Below, one piece after another: positions 12,901 to 24,500 of a stretch of 64,000 nt of DNA. The translations under genes and the position numbers were made by a program. Positions within the stretch are counted from its first letter, which is position 1, and the number at the start of each line of letters is the position of its first letter. The stretch is from contig CM067572.1 in the NCBI GenBank assembly GCA_034336665.1, positions 4,704,286-4,768,285 on the forward strand. Reading direction: 5' to 3'. A model generated the notes under the pieces. That model was not told the DNA's origin and made no database searches. It was given only the letters and a program-made list of their open reading frames with translations. This DNA comes from Luscinia megarhynchos (Eukaryota; Chordata; Aves; Passeriformes; Turdidae).

Positions 12901-15900
12901 AGTAAATAATTTGCTTTAGAAGCATTAAATCAGGAACAAAGATATAAGGAAAATATCTGCTTGACTTCAGCTTTAATCTGTGTTCTGTGCTATAAATCTG
13001 TGCCTCTTGTTACCAATCCCTATTTTATGGAGAATTCCTGTTATAGTAGTCATAGAAGCAAAAAAAGAAAACACAAAAAAAAATACCCCAAGCTCTAATG
13101 AAACATGTATTGTGCAATCAATATACTACAATAGTTTCTGAGGAACTTTATATTCTGTACAAAAGACCAGAATCTCCTTTATAGATTGCCCTTGTAAGAC
13201 AAAATTTGTCAGTCCATCCAAGATGTAACCAAGGCAGGAATGGTGTAAATATTCTCCATGTGAGAACCAAACAATCAGACAGAAGTCAAAACTGAGACCA
13301 GGGCTTCCCCTTGATAGGGGTGCAGTTCAAAAATGCCTCTTGGACTCTGAAACAGGAGCATCAGTCTGCTGATAGTGTTCACAGGAGGAGCTGGCCAAAA
13401 TGAATGGGTTTTTTTATAGGCAACTGTCAGCTGGTGTGATGTGAGTATATTGTAGCAAGATTCTGAGAGCTGTCATGATTGCTTGGAAAAAGCAATATAA
13501 TTTCGGGCCAACTAATTTAATCCTTTTGATGCCAAGAGATTTGCTCCTGCTAAGTCCAAACACAGAGATATCTCACCAGCACTTTTATTAAGGCAAACTA
13601 TGTGAAAGGTTCACTCCATTTTGATGGACAGATTATTAGGGAAAAGCAATAATTTGCTGAAGCCTTATTTTCATGCCAGTTCTGGGAATGATATTAAAGC
13701 TAGCTTCAAGGCCAGCTCTCACCATCTCAGGATGGTGTGGATTTGGTAAACTCCACCAAGAATCCTCTCAGCAGTACTGCCAGTATTAGAAACACAGCAC
13801 ACATCCATGCCTCAGGAATAAAGAGAAATAAAGCTCTTCCCTAAAGTAACCTAACCAGAATTCATTCCCCCCTACTTTTTATTGTTTGGTTCACCTCTGT
13901 AAAGCTTTCCAGCATTTATATTCATTTCACACTGTCAAAAGCTGAACAGAAGTAAGATAACAAATGGTTCTGGTAGCAGCTGTCACCACCTACTGTCTGT
14001 GTATGCCTGTGTGAGTCTCTAAATGGAAATAAAGTACTTTAATAACACATTTTCTCTAAACTGTCCTCATGGATAAAGTTACTCTCAAATCAGTCCATGA
14101 ACACTTTCCAATTCGTTGCCCACTTCAGGCTGCATCTCTGTCTCTCCTCTGCAGCCTGGGAAGTTATGCAGCAGTGTGATTTAAAGACATTTCAGATGAA
14201 AAATACTTTACCAGCACACCTTCTGTGGCTGCTGCTTGCCTGCATTAGCTGCTCGTGGTGTTGGAGCCTTCTCCCAGCGTGCCTAATTTTGTGGCTATAA
14301 ATTAAGCTGCCTGCCTATTGCATTTTTTTTTTTCTTCTCCCTTAGCTCAAGCCAGGAAGTGTCCAGAGACACAAATTAAACACGAGCTGCTCTGCCCTCC
14401 CTGCTCCTGCACCATTCCTTCCAGGAGCAGATGGCAGCTGGGAGGATAAATACCTCCAATTTCTTAGAGCCCTGAACAGAAAAGAAACTCCATTTCAAGG
14501 TGAGCTCTGAGGTCCTGCTTTCCATGGAGAGAAATGGGATCTTTTGGGTTTATTCTCTTTGGGTATCACAGCCTAGGAGAGATGCAGGGAGCTGTGGGGT
14601 TCAGCTGCCCTAAAGGATTTTTGGCTTGGAGAGAAGCCCTTGGTGGGTCCATGACATGCCCAGATCACTCAGGATGGTGGCTTTTGAGCCAGTATCTTTC
14701 AACATGGCTTAATGCCTCCCCCAAGGTTGTTCTAAATATTATTTTTTCTCTTTTGTCTCTTTTTTCCTCTCCCTTACCTTACCTAGTGAGCAATCTTACC
14801 ACATGGTCCTTGCCTGTATTTCTTGATGATTGTTAAACAAGTGGTTTTAGGTCAATGAGGCTTTTGGTTGTAAGTGACAAGTGGTGGGTGGTTATTTTTG
14901 CATCCAGTATACTGCTTAACATTTCACAAAGCATGCAGAAAATGCTTGGTGCTTTTGAGCCCCTGTCACCACCAGGTAAATAATTTAAAAGCATGTGAGG
15001 AAGCAAATTAGAGTTAATTAGAAATTGACTGATCTGCTTTGGCATCAAAATTATTGGGAAATAAGGCTTGTCCTTTCTGGAATACAGGTTTTGCTCTTGT
15101 ACACACACGAGTGAGGAAAGATGTTGTTTTATGGTCAACTTTAGGTAGTATTCCTTTGAGAAAAAAAAGCACTTTATAAGCCATATATGTAAGAGCAGTT
15201 GAGGCAAGAACAGGAGCATGACTCCTGACAGACACAGTGCTGTTTCTCAGCTTTATTTCACAGTGATGGGCATGCTGGAAATGCCTACAAGAGTAATAGA
15301 TTCAAATTCAGTGATCAGAAAATGGGAGCATGTCCAAATGGATCGTTACAACAGATTCCCACTTTATCTGTTGCACAAGCCAGATTTGAGCCATCTGTAA
15401 GCTTCACATTCCTGGTCTAAAATCTTCTGCAGCCATAAAAGACAATAAGTATCAGTAGGGAAAAAAAAAATCAATTTCTTGGCTTTGCAGCCTAAAATAT
15501 AGTGATGGGACTATAGGGAGAGAAAAACTGCTGGTATTTTTTTTATTTTTTTCTTTTTTTAAGCAAGTGAAATGAGTAGGCTGTATTTAGGAAACAACTT
15601 TTTTATTAGAAGTTTAAAGAATATTTCTGGAGAGTAAAGTCAGCATCTCCTACTCAGGTTTTGGGGAGAGGGGGTCAGTGACTGTCATTTGTCATTTTTG
15701 ATGTTCTCTGTCTAAGACCAAGTGTACTCCCAGGAAGTTTCTAGAGGACCTGTGCTGATGATGATAATTTCTGAGCCTGATTTTTAGCTGCAGAAAATGG
15801 ATTCTCAAAATAAATGTATAGTTTTTAATGTGCTCTCCCTTGAGGACTTCCATGGTGTCAGACAGGGCTCTTTCAGTGAGAGAGGGCTGGGAAAACTCTG

Positions 15901-15906
15901 TAAGTC
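9901..15906. other. unique AT-rich sequence, no gene seen
   Basis: Six kilobases without a recognisable gene or repeat family. Minor low-complexity tracts occur at about 13070-13082 (A-rich), 14323-14333 (T-rich), 15462-15471 (A10) and 15535-15561 (T-rich). Open frames of 60-128 codons appear random. No coding or RNA gene can be supported. Confidence 0.5.
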
Positions 15907-15967
15907 CCACCTTATACCCGTTTTTTCCAGGAATTCCACCTTATACCTTTTTTTTTGGCCAGGAATT
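15907..15967 (+). repeat. two-copy tandem duplication of about 30 bp
   Basis: Two adjacent copies beginning CCACCTTATACC and ending CCAGGAATT: 15907-15935 (29 bp) and 15936-15967 (32 bp). They differ in the internal T tract, and a GG is inserted before the second CCAGGAATT. It looks like a recent local duplication by replication slippage. No function is implied. Confidence 0.85.
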
Positions 15968-17934
15968 CCAGTCTGTGTGCTGCAGGAGGAAGGGAATACA
16001 CACTGTCCTGCCCTGGTGGCTCCTTGGCTCAGGCCACAGCTGCAGAAGGAGGTGAGGGTGGGCAGAAATGTGGCTGTGCCCAGACCCAAGGGGCACAACA
16101 GGCAGCACATCCAGAGATGCTCACTGCTGCCCCTGAGCAGTGATGCCAGGAAAGCTGCCTGTGCCCTCCTCATGTGCCCCAGCAGCAGTCAGACTCCCCG
16201 AGATGAGCTCCTGTTCATGTAGATATGGAAATACTCATTTTTTTGCTTCTCACTTCAGGAAGCTGATGGAAGGCTGGGTTGGGCCATGCACTAATATGGG
16301 TGTGAGATGGTGTCCCCAAGGCTCTGGGGGCACAGCCACCCTGCAGATTTCAGCTTCCTGCAGCTATTTCTGCCTGGAAGAGGGCGTGTGGCCCCTTCTC
16401 TGGGAGCAGGGCCTCACGGGGCAAGGAGCCACAGGCAGGTTATCTGAGCACACAGGGTGTGCAGAGCACCTGGCACTGATGCTTCTCTGCTGCCACAGCC
16501 ATCTGTGGGAAATGGAGACATTCCAGCCTGTTCCACAGGCTGGAACATCTCCACAACAGCACCCTGGTGAATTAATCAGGAGCTGCTGGAGGTCTTTGTG
16601 GGAAGAGTTTTGTGCCTCAGAAATTCCCCACCAAAAGCTGTGTGCACACATACTGTGGGCACAGCAGCCAGGAACCTTTCTCATTTATTTCTAAATCACA
16701 GGGGAGGATTATTTGCACAGAACAACAGGGTCTGAAGTATAAATCTGGGCAGGTTTTAAGCAGGCTGATGTTTCTGAAGTTTGTTATGTTGTCTGATATT
16801 AGGAGATTAGTGTGAGACAAGATCTTTTGATCCTCAGAAAGGTTTAATGTTATTTTGTACCTAAGCTGTTAATAATTATCTAGAGGTCTTATAGAGATAG
16901 GTATGATATGGTTTCCACCGAGGTTTTAAGCTAAAGAGTGATTTCTCACACCCTTCATATCCCAGTCCAGATGTTCAAGTCCTATTTCCCTACATTCCAA
17001 CAGATGGATGCCAAAAATTTAGAGAAATTTGTGATGTTTCTCAATGTAGAGTATTTATAATATTCTCTATTACAGAAGAGTGAAGACTATGCCCCAATTT
17101 CTGCAGTTATTTTCCTCACCAGCAACAGAATGCACTTAATTCTTAAGCCTTAACAGTGAGAGTTCTCCAAGGGAGCATTATTTTTTCCCTCTTTCAGGCC
17201 AACTTTAATGAAGCTGACTAAGTCCCTCCTGATTAATTTAATGGTAGCTAAATAGTGCAGAAATAGTGAGAAACCACCAATTCTTCTCCTGATAACTCTG
17301 CTTTCCTGGTGTCAGTGGTAATCAGCAGCATGCTGTCCAACATATAAAACCTCTAAATTAAAAGAGCACTTCTATTTTAATTTCTAATAAATCTGTCTCT
17401 TTTTTTCCCCCAATCCAATAATTTTAGTGCTAGTTATTCAGAAATGCCTGTTATTTGCATGTTTGCAAAACCACATGATCTAAAGAATGATAATATGACA
17501 TGAATATATAGATAGATGTAGGAAAGACATTTTGGCTTAAAGAAGAGCCAAGAAATGCATGATATTTGCAACATGTAAGTTAGCACTTGCTTTAGGGATA
17601 TTATTCAAATTTAATGCTATGCACACACTTTTCTGGATCAGAATCTCTAACTCAAGATTTTGCAATGTCAGACTAAAGGCTTAATTTCCTTAAATCTGAA
17701 TGATCTCTGGAAACATTTTGCACCAGAAACCATAACTATGAATTTCTTGACCTTTGAGCTTATTACATGCCATGTGTCTCTTCACCCCCACAAAACACAG
17801 AGGAGTTTTTGTTGGTTTTTTCAAAAAACATTGAGCAAAACAACCACAGTTGCAATCCAGCAGCTCAAGCTTGCTGCTTTTCTCTGCACCATCTCCAATT
17901 TGTCTCCATCCGAACAAAGAGGCAAATTGGAGAC
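15968..17934. other. GC-richer then AT-rich unique sequence
   Basis: The first 750 bases are GC-richer and contain the longest open frame outside the minisatellite, 184 codons at 16140-16694. Its translation matches nothing I know and has no start or splice context that singles it out. Overlapping frames on both strands are open too, as expected for GC-rich noncoding DNA. From about 16800 the sequence is AT-rich and stop-dense. An inverted repeat at 16514-16552 is listed separately. Confidence 0.45.
16514..16552. repeat. 18-bp inverted repeat with 3-nt spacer
   Basis: Left arm 16514-16531 (GGAGACATTCCAGCCTGT), spacer TCC, right arm 16535-16552 (ACAGGCTGGAACATCTCC). The arms pair at 16 of 18 positions. 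The two exceptions are C/A and A/C on the plus strand, which become G/T wobbles on the minus strand. A minus-strand transcript would thus form an unbroken 18-bp stem. The pairing does not continue into the flanks, so the stem is shorter than a typical microRNA precursor. Confidence 0.85.
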
Positions 17935-18300
17935 AATACAAAGTAAACCAACAAAAATAGAGAGGTTTAGAAAACATGGCCTGGGAGGAAATACTAAGAG
18001 CACTGAATTTATTCAATTCAGACAAGGCTGAAAAGAGATCTGCTAAGAGGTTGCAGAGAGAATAGGGTGGCTAATTGCCCTTCATGTCAAATAAGGATGC
18101 TAAACCATCATGGGCTATTTTACAGCATGAAAGATGTGGAGAAACTCTCTATCAGCTGGCTGATATAGAGAAGTCTGTCTCACTGGAGGTTTTTAGAAAC
18201 AATGCAGAAGTGTCTTTCAGGGATGTTCTGTGTTTTGCTTCAGAGGAGAGCTGGATTAAGAGACTGCTGAGAAACCCCAGCCCTACAATTCTGTGATTTC
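17935..18300 (+). mobile_element. old CR1 LINE 3' fragment
   Basis: The segment follows the layout of a CR1 3' end. First comes a block like the 'gaggtttagaaaacatggcct' region with a GAGGAAA follow-on, then a block ending GACAAGGCTGAAAAGAG, then GTCTTTCAGGGATGTTCTG, and finally CCCAGCCCTACAATTCTGTGATT. The terminal ATTCTGTGATT motif at 18288-18298 is the CR1 tail. Divergence is high, indicating an old copy. The 5' limit is uncertain, and upstream sequence from about 17830 may belong to it. It is non-coding: reverse-transcriptase frames are absent. An 11-bp inverted repeat (17892-17902 and 17923-17933) lies at its left edge. Confidence 0.85.
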
Positions 18301-18515
18301 CCAGTCACTCTGTCTGCAATTCCAGGAAGAAGTTCTATAATCTCCAGCCATTCTCTTGCCACTTTTTCATTTCCTCTTAGGAGACAAGTCCTTCCTTCTC
18401 AAGTGACAACTGTTTCTGTCCCCATCACAGGTCATTTCTTAAGGGGGGAAAGCACTAGGAAAGGGTGACACTTTCTGACCTTACTCACTCACTGCTATAA
18501 TATTTATTGCTTTAA
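18301..18515. other. sequence between CR1 tail and A tract
   Basis: About 215 bases of unassigned sequence running into the AATAAA/A17 signal. If that signal marks a retroposed transcript, this stretch would be its 3' untranslated part. No parent gene was recognised. Confidence 0.3.
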
Positions 18516-18554
18516 AATAAAGTGCCTTCAGTATGGTAAAAAAAAAAAAAAAAA
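18516..18554 (+). other. AATAAA followed by A17: possible retroposed 3' end
   Basis: AATAAA at 18516-18521 is followed 16 bases later by an uninterrupted A17 at 18538-18554. That is the spacing expected of a polyadenylation signal and a copied poly(A) tail. Processed retrocopies are uncommon in birds because CR1 does not favour poly(A) templates, so this could also be a chance A tract. No target-site duplication or parent transcript was identified. Confidence 0.25.
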
Positions 18555-21500
18555 GGAATAGGATATTTGCTTGCCAGCTGAAAACCTCTAACATTTCACA
18601 AATTCTTTTGAATTAAGTTTGGCAGTGCAGTGCTGAAACAAGTGTAGCTGGACCCTTTTTCAGGATGTCAAGTGCAGAGCTGAAGTGATTGGGGTCAGAG
18701 TGGAGATAAAACATTAGAGAGAGTCCAGAGAGTGCAGCTTGTAAGTTCTCTATTCTCATCACAAGTCATATCCCTGTAAAGTAGAAAGTGGGTACTTTTT
18801 TTTTTTCTTCCCCTGTTTTATTTTATTTGAGAGGCAGACACTGGCCTTTAAAAATCCTTACAGCTACTAAGGGTTTTTTTGCATCATGTATTGTGGAAAA
18901 AGTCAAGCCCTCATCTGCACAGTAAATGTTAGCAGCCAGGTTAATTGTGAGGATATAGGGCATCTTTCAAGGTTTATAAGACAGCTGAGCTCTTGGAGAT
19001 ATTGTTTGCACAATGCTCTAATGCTGCCTCTTTGAAAGCAGCCTTTGGCTGCAGAGTGCCACTATTTAACAGGTCTAATACTGCTAAAAATCGAGACACT
19101 GATGCCATTATTAAATTTCATTCTGTGCACAAGCAAACAGTTTATCATAGTCTGTTCCCAGCAATTGTAATCCAATTTTTGTTATCTTACATTGTTTAAA
19201 AAAGAGGGAGAGGGAGAGAAAGATACCGAACATCAATCTGATAAAAATGTTTAAATAACTGGTACTTTTTTGTGATTATGTTGGGTTTATAGCAGCATTA
19301 TGGAAACACGACAGGGTAACTAAAATCTGATTACGTCTAAGTCCTTGCCCATTATGTGATTATTATGAACCATGACTTCTACTGGCACATTATGAATTAC
19401 ATGGTCATAATACAAGGGATTTCCAATATAATTAACTGAGATTAGCAGCACTGGAGAAATCTGGGAATAATGATACAACTTTCAACAATCAGTTTTACTG
19501 TAAGTGCTGCTGGCTCTGGCTTCCAGGAAACAGGAGGCTGGTGGCTGGAGCAGTGACCCACCTGCTGGGCTTTCCTGCACCTCCTTCTCTTCCCTCCCTT
19601 CCGTGAAATTAATTACAACCTTGCCAGGCTGGTAGGTACTCACTCTTTTACTCTTTTCTTCTCACATTATGCTGATAAAACTCAAGGCTGGGTAAGAGAT
19701 TTTGAATAAAGTCAAAGGTCTGTAGATCCCTCCTTTAGGGGGCTCAGCCTGAAACTGGGAAGGAGTCTGCTTTTGAAAGCTCAGAAATAACTACTTATCA
19801 AAGAACAGGACTGCCTGAGACAGCTGCACTTTGAGTACTTAGAGGCAGAAAGTCATGAAAATCATGGATTAGTTTCAAAGATCATAGCCAAAGTCATATT
19901 ATTCCTTTAGTATCTCAGGCAACCAAGAAACCTTTTCCCACAAAACCCAGCTTGTGGATTCTTGGCTGCTGAAGACAAAGCCATCTGAAGCCAACGGGGG
20001 CTGCTCACTACGGGAGGAAAAGGATTTAGATCCAGCGGCCACATTCTGCCTTTAGAGGAAAAAGGGAAACAGAGGGCATGATGGAAATACTCTAGGGGGG
20101 AAAAGAGGCTAAACTGGATTTTTGTTTAACCAAAGGATTAAGCATTTGATGCACTACTGTGTGGACAGCTGGGGCAGAGTGGGAACTTCCCTGACTATTG
20201 AGATATTGATCCCTGATAGAGCTGGGATTAAGAATACAGCATTTATTTTTCACTTTGTGTCCTTTTGATTTCCCCTATACATAAATACAGTAAGAACCTT
20301 AGTTAAAAAATAAGAAGACCACCTGAGATTTTTTTGGTTCAGTCCAGTGCCCATCTTCTACTCTTTATGAACAACTCTTAATTTTCGGATTTCACATGCA
20401 ATTGCATCTCAGGATTTTCGTTCAACCCCACGAATCCCAGGACTGTGCTGCTTGCTGACACCGATTTTGCTGCACCCAGTGAGCACAAGGAGTGCTCTGC
20501 ATTTTCTTTATTTCACCCCCAGGGCTGGGGGGACCTGGCCACTGCTGCTGCTCCTGCCTGGAGCAAGCACTGCCTTCCAGAGGGTCCAGAGCTGCCCCTC
20601 AATGTGCTGCAAAGTGCAGTCCTCGGGAGGTTTTTTGGAATGTTGACATGCTGTTTGTGTGATACCAACCCTCACAAACTCAAGGGAAATGTCCACCTCA
20701 TCAATTCAGACCAACTCTCTTTCTATTTCCATTAGTTTTGACACAGAAATATGAAGTGGAGGTCTTGGGAATATCCACTTGCCAGTCTCTAATGGTGTTT
20801 CTTCTTTTGTCCTAGCTTGTTTTTCATTGTTTTCTGATTTTGTTCAGGGTTTGCTCTGCCTGCACAGTTTCTTTTGTTGTCTTTCTGTTTCCCTGCTTTC
20901 TTCCATGACTGAAAGAAAAATAGCGAGAGGTGAGGGGATAATTGTGTGATTTAAGGTAATTTCAGCAGACTTTTTTCAGCAATGTGCTGAGCAATCACAA
21001 CTCCTGTTGAGTTCAGTGGGGATGGAAAGCCACGGGCCCTTCCCAGATAGTGCTCTGCACTTGTCAGAATAGAGCTCCAAGGAATCATATTTATAGCAAG
21101 CTATTTTGAATGGCAGCAGTAAAGCTGGAGAAGGCTAATGTACTTGCATCTGGCAGCAATTTTACCTGTTTGTAAGACACTCAATCCCATTTTAAAACAA
21201 ACCATAGCACAGCCTAAAGATTGGAAGCTGCATTTTCCAGCCCTGGCTTCAGCACTGGGCAATTTAGGAAATTATGATTTATCTTGAGTGTGCAGTGCAG
21301 CCTGGTCTGGAGGGAGACACAGGACTTTTGAGAGGAATGTTGGATTTGTCTTTAAAAACGAGCTGGGGATCTGCTGGTACACAAGGCTACCACTGAGACA
21401 CAAAAAGAAAAAAAATGAGATGGATTTCCCTGATTGATGAATGGAAAAAGATATTTGCCTTTACAAACAAACTGTAGGTTTGCTGATAAATGAAATTGGA

Positions 21501-24500
21501 TGTTGGAAGATGAAAGAAGCAACAAGGAAAAACTATGAATTGTATAAGAACTAAACATTAAAAGGGAAGTTTGTACATTAGAGGGGAATCTCAGGTGCCA
21601 GGTGTTAGGGAAGTCTGTGCCTCTCAAGTACCTCAGCAATGGGGAAAGAGAGAGGGAAAGGCAGTTGGGAAAACAGGATAAAAGAGAAGCTGTGTCCTCC
21701 AAAAAATCAGAGATCCCAGGGGAATGCCCCATGGCCTCTCCCTTTATTCCAATAGCAAAAGGACTCCTCTGTCTCCTTTTTGGACATAAACCTCTGGTGT
21801 TTGTGGGTTAATTTTCTTGATACTTTCACAGCCTCCTCTGCACTGAGGCTCTGACAGAAGTCTGGAAAATGAGTCTGCATCAGATATAAGTTTGCAGGAG
21901 CTTCCCTCTGAGCAGCCACACAGTACTGAGGAGCCTATGAGGAGAATTAGTGGACTTCTCCCCTTGTCAGAATGCTGCCAAAGGCAAAGCTCTGTGTCTG
22001 ATGAGGGGCTGATACCAGGGTGAATGGAAATTGGCTGGGCCAAACCGAATTTAAAAATAATTTACTGTAGAATAAAAAGAGAACAAACTGTGAAACACAG
22101 ACCAAAGATTCTTTGGTCACTTGCAGACACTTCTCTGATGGACCAGAGAAGTTAACTTTGCTGTAACAAGTGGATTTACACTGTTCCTGTTATATTTTTA
22201 GTTATTCAAGCTGATTAGCATGACTTTGGGCTGTTCAATGGAAGCACATAATATCAGGCAGCCTCACTTTAATCACTATCTCAATGAAAAAAATCCAAAC
22301 CCATGTCCAGGGAAAAGCTTTTAGAAAATCATTATCTTTGTCAGTTCCCAAGACTTTTGTTAAAATGTCTGGTTTTTATTTTGGAAGTCTTTAATGTAAA
22401 ATGCTTCTAATGAATCACTAGGCAGGGGAATATATAGTGCCATAGTCAGAAGGAAACTACTCTAAATTTGTGAGCTCTCAGGAATGATTTTCCTGATCTG
22501 TGATAAGCAAATTCAGCTTTCTGCAAATCTGAGGGTTAATCTTTGCTAAGAGATGTATGAACCTGGCACCAGCTACTACAGCCAAGTGTTTTGATGGGTC
22601 TACCACTAAGGAAATCTCATGTCTCAAAACGGAGAGGCTTACATGGAAAAAAAAATATGCATGCAAAAAGAAAATAACACAGTTTGTCTTTTAAAATCTT
22701 CTGGTTTTGTCTGTTGATTTCCCAGTCTATCTAACAAAACCTTCTTGGGGAGAGTGGCCTGCCTACTAGATAATGTAAACTTACTTGTGTGCATAATTTT
22801 ATGAACCCTATTACTTATGCTTTTTGTTCTGTATCTAGTTTGATTCTGCTTTCAACACCTTCTCCTATTATCTCACATCAGATCAGAGAAGAACCTGCTG
22901 ATAAATCACACTGGCATTTCAGCTGGCACCTAGTTGTTAAATTCTTTGCCAGTTCTTTGATAAGCTCTTTTTTCTTCAGGATTTAAACTTTGATTTCAAC
23001 CAGAAAAAAGCTTCTGGCCTTGCAGATGTGAAGTAAAACCTTTCTAAATACCAAAGGCTGCAGTGCTTTCTTCCTGAATCTACATATAGCAATGCAGAAC
23101 CTTTCAGCATTGATTGGAGTGGAGTGACAGGAGAGAGGAATTTCTTTCAGTAGCTCCCAGAGGGGATTAAGCTGCTTTGAAACTGGACCATTTCATTGCT
23201 GTTACCAGCTCTTTGGGATGTGAATTCTGTGGGGCTGTGCTGCAGAAAAAGGTCTGTTTTACCAGTCTCAGTAAAAGCTGTCAGTGGACAACACAAGCTG
23301 CTGTTTCTGAGGGTCACACTTGCCTGTCACCACAGGCTGTGGAGAAAGAAGTAAATGCAAGGAGGGATTCCCTCTGGAATCATACTGCTGGGTCAAACCC
23401 TGGCGTGATTTGCAGGTCTGGGGAGACTGAATGGCAGCTGGGAAGCCAAAAGGGGATGTTGAGCACATTTCTTACTCTGAAACATGCTCCTTACCCCAAC
23501 CATGTGGCAGCACTCCAAGGAGAACCATGATCCAAGCTGGAATGCACCCCATAAAATGCCCTGCTAGAGCTCAGAGGCAGGTCAGGCACTAGATCTGGAG
23601 AGAGCAGTGGTTCTCCCTCCTCCCACCCTGATCAGAGCTGGCAGAGATTGCTGTTGTCCCTGTTTTGGTTGGTTTTCCCCTCTCCTGTTCAGGGTGGCCT
23701 GGCTGGACCTGCTTGCTGCCCCAAAATCTCCAGTCATTAGGGACCCACCTGCATTTTGGGCTCTCTGCTGAGAATGTTCAATGCTGCATGGCTTCTCAGG
23801 GATAACATCAGAGATTTTTCATCCAGAGCATGGCTGTACCTGCAGCACACGTGGATTTAGTGCAGATACCCCATCTGTCTGTCACACCCCCAGCATGGCT
23901 AATCCCCCTGCCAAAAGATGAGGGACAGCTTCCACATTGGTGCTTAGACAGGGATGGGACTTTTACAGAAAGTTAAAGGAGCTGAAGTCTCTCATCTAGA
24001 ACAGTCCCTTTGTCCCAGAAGGTGTTTGAAATCACAGGGCAGTCATCTGCCACAGCCCATTTCAGACCAAGTGTTGGAACGGGCAAAACTGCGCCTGCAA
24101 GTGTGGAGCAAGAACAGGGAAATGACACCACTGGTGCTCGTGTTATCCACTCCAGTGTCCTCCAGGACAGAGAATCACAACAAAACACATCCAAAGCCCC
24201 ACTACAGACAGGTCGTTAGCTGCCCTCCTCTATAATAACTTCACTTATATTGAATTCCAGATATCCTGATCCATCTTAAAGGTGAGGACGGTCCCGTTTC
24301 ATCACTTAAAAATGAAGGAAGATTTATCTGAATTAGATTTACAGACTTTCTGAATGAGCATGTGCTCTGACAACAGCTATGCTGAGATCTGAACTGGGGA
24401 TTTTTCCAGTCCATCTTTCAGCGGGATGACTTTTTAAGCACTTCCTTTACTGCTGAATACCACAAAGGCTCAGACAATCTATTGATGATGAAGGTCAGCA

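Noticed and set aside
14780..14830. Minus-strand exon before TAG/GTAAGG
   Set aside because: Stops close in all frames and no acceptor within the open part.
16140..16694. 184-codon forward frame
   Set aside because: Lies in GC-richer DNA where frames on both strands are open. No known family, splice context or compositional sign of coding; histidine-, cysteine- and tryptophan-rich residues look random.
22789..22860. Minus-strand exon before a perfect GTAAGT donor at about 22781-22788
   Set aside because: Upstream sequence has stops or lacks a pyrimidine-rich acceptor in every frame.
23380..23410. tRNA B-box-like GGGTCAAACCC
   Set aside because: No A box, cloverleaf or terminator T tract in the right places.
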